This document shows, one piece after another, positions 62,113-64,000 of a stretch of DNA of 64,000 bases. A program made the translations under genes and the position numbers. Origin of the DNA: [Scytonema hofmanni] UTEX 2349 (GTDB lineage: Bacteria > Cyanobacteriota > Cyanobacteriia > Cyanobacteriales > Nostocaceae); assembly GCF_000582685.1 (NCBI RefSeq), contig NZ_KK073768.1, positions 2,316,926-2,380,925 on the forward strand, written 5' to 3'. The notes below the pieces were generated by a model that saw nothing but the letters and a program-made list of their open reading frames with translations, was not told the origin of the DNA and did not search any database. Numbering within the stretch: the stretch's first letter is position 1; the number at the start of each line of letters is the position of its first letter.

Positions 62113-62997
62113 GTGGCAATCAAGCGAAATAAAAATATATGGACAAGTGAATTTAATAACATAATTAGGGGTGCGTGTGGAGGATTTTTGTTTGGCATCC
62201 CTTTGCTTTACACGATGGAAGTTTGGTGGATTGGTTCAGTCGTAAAACCACGAATGATGATGGTAGCGATCGCACTGACATTTATTGTGGTTTTCTTGCT
62301 CAATCAAACTGAAGGCTTTCGCAAACGCAGACGTGCTGCCCAAGCTTATGATGCAGTATTTGATACTGTAGAAGCGATGGCGATCGGCATAATTTGCTCT
62401 GCTTTTGTGCTATTATTATTACGAGAACTCACACCAGAAACCGCCCTCAAAGAAGCTGTAGGTAAAATCATCTTTGAAAGTGTACCATTTTCATTAGGGG
62501 TAGCATTAGCGAATCATTTTTTAGGAGATAGCCGTAATGCCAATACACAACAAAATGGTGACGCAAACAAAGCTCCTCAGCAGAAAAACCCAGATGAGTT
62601 AGAAGCGACTCTTGCTGATATTGGTGCAACTCTCATTGGTGCAACTGTAATTGCTTTTAATATTGCCCCAACAGATGAAATTCCCATGTTAGCGGCAGCG
62701 GTGTCTCCATTCTGGCTTTTATCAATTATTGCTGCATCTTTGCTGATCTCTTATGGAATTGTATTTCAAGCAGGTTTTTCAGACCAACAAAAGCGCAGAC
62801 AGCAAGAAGGTATTTTCCAACGCCCATTAAGTGAGACTATTATGTCTTATTTAGTGTCGCTGGTAGCAGGTGCTTTTATGTTGTGGTTCTTTCAAAAGTT
62901 GACATTTAGCGATCCTTGGACAATGTGGTTAGATCATGCTTTGGTGCTTGGTTTACCTGCAACAATAGGTGGTGCTGCTGGAAGGTTAGCGATATGA
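62113..62997 (+). CDS. TIGR02587 family membrane protein
   Basis: The 294-residue protein has about seven transmembrane helices with a hydrophilic loop near residues 135-155 (rich in Asn and Gln). Features such as IRGACGGFLFGIPLLYTMEVWWIG and RRRAAQAYDAVFDTVEAMAIG match the TIGR02587 family, which is found paired with TIGR02588. Its role is unknown. Translation starts at GTG 62113 with AAGGAAG upstream. The stop overlaps the next start (ATGA), so the pair is translationally coupled. Confidence 0.82.
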   Translation: MAIKRNKNIWTSEFNNIIRGACGGFLFGIPLLYTMEVWWIGSVVKPRMMMVAIALTFIVVFLLNQTEGFRKRRRAAQAYDAVFDTVEAMAIGIICSAFVLLLLRELTPETALKEAVGKIIFESVPFSLGVALANHFLGDSRNANTQQNGDANKAPQQKNPDELEATLADIGATLIGATVIAFNIAPTDEIPMLAAAVSPFWLLSIIAASLLISYGIVFQAGFSDQQKRRQQEGIFQRPLSETIMSYLVSLVAGAFMLWFFQKLTFSDPWTMWLDHALVLGLPATIGGAAGRLAI

Positions 62998-63392
62998 ATC
63001 AAACAGAACAACGACGAAAGCGATCGCTTGCTGAATGGGTTACATTTAGCGCCGCAACCCTCATCCTCACAGGAATTGTCGGTCTGGTATGTTACACCTG
63101 GGTGAATGATAAGCATGAACCCCCCATTCTTTCTGTGACTAACAAACAGAAAATTCGCCAGGTCAATGGACAATTCTATGTCCCCTTTGAAATCATTAAT
63201 ACTGGAGGAGAAACAGCCGAATCAGTACAAATTATGGCTGAATTAAAAATTAATAATGAAGTTATAGAAACCGGAGAACAACAGATTGATTTTTTATCTA
63301 CTAGTGAAAGAGAAGAAGGAGCTTTTATATTTAAAACTGACCCTCGCAAAGGTCAGTTAACTCTGCGAGTTGCCAGCTATAAGTCACCTTAG
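62994..63392 (+). CDS. TIGR02588 family protein
   Basis: Starting at ATG 62994, the 132-residue product has one N-terminal membrane helix (WVTFSAATLILTGIVGLVCYTWV) and an outward beta-rich domain (QFYVPFEIINTGGETAESVQIMAEL). This is the TIGR02588 pattern, the constant partner of TIGR02587. The longer frame from 62916 overlaps the neighbouring gene and is rejected. The two proteins probably form a membrane complex, but its function is not known. Confidence 0.82.
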   Translation: MNQTEQRRKRSLAEWVTFSAATLILTGIVGLVCYTWVNDKHEPPILSVTNKQKIRQVNGQFYVPFEIINTGGETAESVQIMAELKINNEVIETGEQQIDFLSTSEREEGAFIFKTDPRKGQLTLRVASYKSP

Positions 63393-63400
63393 CCTGTCCT

Positions 63401-63429
63401 GTAGAGACGTTCCGGCGGAACGTCTCTAC
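63401..63429. repeat. GTAGAGACG-type palindrome
   Basis: GTAGAGACGTTCCGG/CGGAACGTCTCTAC lies between the convergent TIGR02588 and ChaB-domain genes and could also act as a terminator hairpin. Confidence 0.7.
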
Positions 63430-63431
63430 TT

Positions 63432-63911
63432 TTAAACGCTTACTTTCGATTTAGACCAAACGCCATTTTCATCTTCATCATATTGCTGATGAACTGCTTC
63501 CCAAGCAGCCTGTTCCGCTTTAGTTTGGTCATTTGACTCATTGAACACAACGTTATAACGCTCCATAAATGTGCGTTGAGCGTCAACAGAAAGATGAGAG
63601 CGAACTTCCGGAGATAAATCCTCTACACTCTTGCAAGCACCAGAACAAGCGCGAGCCAATGTTGCCTCAATTGTGTGAATTTCTTCACCACCAGCACTTT
63701 CTAATAATAATTGAAATTCGCCGGCGCGATCGCTTGCAACTTCAGCCATCACTAAAAACTCACCAGCTTGTAACCGAGTTTGATAAATAGCGGCTTTATC
63801 TTCTGACATACCCAATGTGGTGAGAACTGACACCAAACCAGCACCGGCACTGCCAGCGATCGCACCACTAGCTGCTCCTAACAACACTGCACCAATGGGA
63901 CCTGCTGCCAC
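63432..63911 (-). CDS. ChaB-domain / general-stress-like protein, N-terminus possibly lost
   Basis: Residues 1-75 have a Gly/Ala-rich helical hairpin (GAVLLGAASGAIAGSAGAGLVSVLTTLGMSEDKAAIYQTRLQAGEFLVMAEV) like the second half of YflT-type stress proteins, and residues 95-155 look like a ChaB domain (LSPEVRSHLSVDAQRTFMERYNVVFNES, AAWEAVHQQY). The frame is open upstream of GTG 63911 (QEGSIPFVGPIV) to a TAG near 63957, and the family normally has more N-terminal sequence. The codons just before could continue in another frame (SLGSLLAG), which suggests a frameshift or truncated 5' end. The usual first half of the YflT-like domain is not seen before the window ends. Confidence 0.6.
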   Translation of the reverse strand: MAAGPIGAVLLGAASGAIAGSAGAGLVSVLTTLGMSEDKAAIYQTRLQAGEFLVMAEVASDRAGEFQLLLESAGGEEIHTIEATLARACSGACKSVEDLSPEVRSHLSVDAQRTFMERYNVVFNESNDQTKAEQAAWEAVHQQYDEDENGVWSKSKVSV

Positions 63912-64000
63912 AATCGGACCGACAAAAGGAATACTCCCTTCCTGCCAGAAGACTCCCTAAACTGTAAGATAGTAATTTACATATTACATAAATCTAGCTG

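Overview
The window is a piece of a cyanobacterial chromosome. The octamer GCGATCGC (HIP1) occurs many times, including inside genes, and petN (cytochrome b6-f), a cyanobacterial-type nifJ and many short dispersed palindromes point to a filamentous, probably Nostocales, species. No rRNA, tRNA or CRISPR array was found.

Region 1 (1-25748) is the right-hand part of a hybrid polyketide/non-ribosomal peptide cluster. A 4-kb-plus-8-kb megasynthase gene cut by the left edge reads KS-AT-ACP-monooxygenase-KR-C-A-PCP-C-A-PCP. It is followed by a stand-alone Asp/Glu racemase and a second NRPS, C-A-PCP-C-A-PCP-TE, whose last A domain carries a flavin monooxygenase between motifs A4 and A5. That is the arrangement of MtaG/MelG in myxobacteria, where oxidation of a glycine leaves a primary amide. 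Downstream lie a CmlA-like diiron beta-hydroxylase, a JmjC/cupin-8-like oxygenase and an MFS exporter. By-eye specificity codes suggest a polyketide unit, then Asp-like, unknown, aromatic (Tyr-like) and Gly-like positions. The working prediction is an oxidised lipo- or polyketide-peptide ending in a carboxamide.

Region 2 (25749-39950) is mixed housekeeping: a TPR protein, an ISAs1-type insertion sequence with a split transposase, a DUF711 protein, an SH3/L,D-transpeptidase-like protein, exonuclease VII (xseA-xseB), a DUF6918 protein with a clear promoter, the glutathione-dependent formaldehyde pair (class III alcohol dehydrogenase and S-formylglutathione hydrolase), a DUF6887/DUF6888 remnant, a GNAT-type toxin-antitoxin pair, and avtA-rimM.

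Region 3 (39950-50500) holds a voltage-gated-type K+ channel, a NarL-type two-component system facing two Spy/CpxP-like periplasmic protein genes that share an upstream dyad, nifJ, a 21-bp tandem repeat array, a YqaE/Pmp3 peptide gene, and petN with a small membrane protein gene. Region 4 (50500-64000) has an SDR, two beta-lactamase-fold proteins, a lipoprotein, two APC permeases (one KimA-like), sbcD, a CsbD-like protein, the TIGR02587/TIGR02588 pair and a possibly truncated ChaB-domain protein.

Small palindromic repeats run through everything. At least five have gone into open reading frames without breaking them (three in nifJ, one in rimM, one in the PKS AT domain), and another supplies the rimM stop codon.
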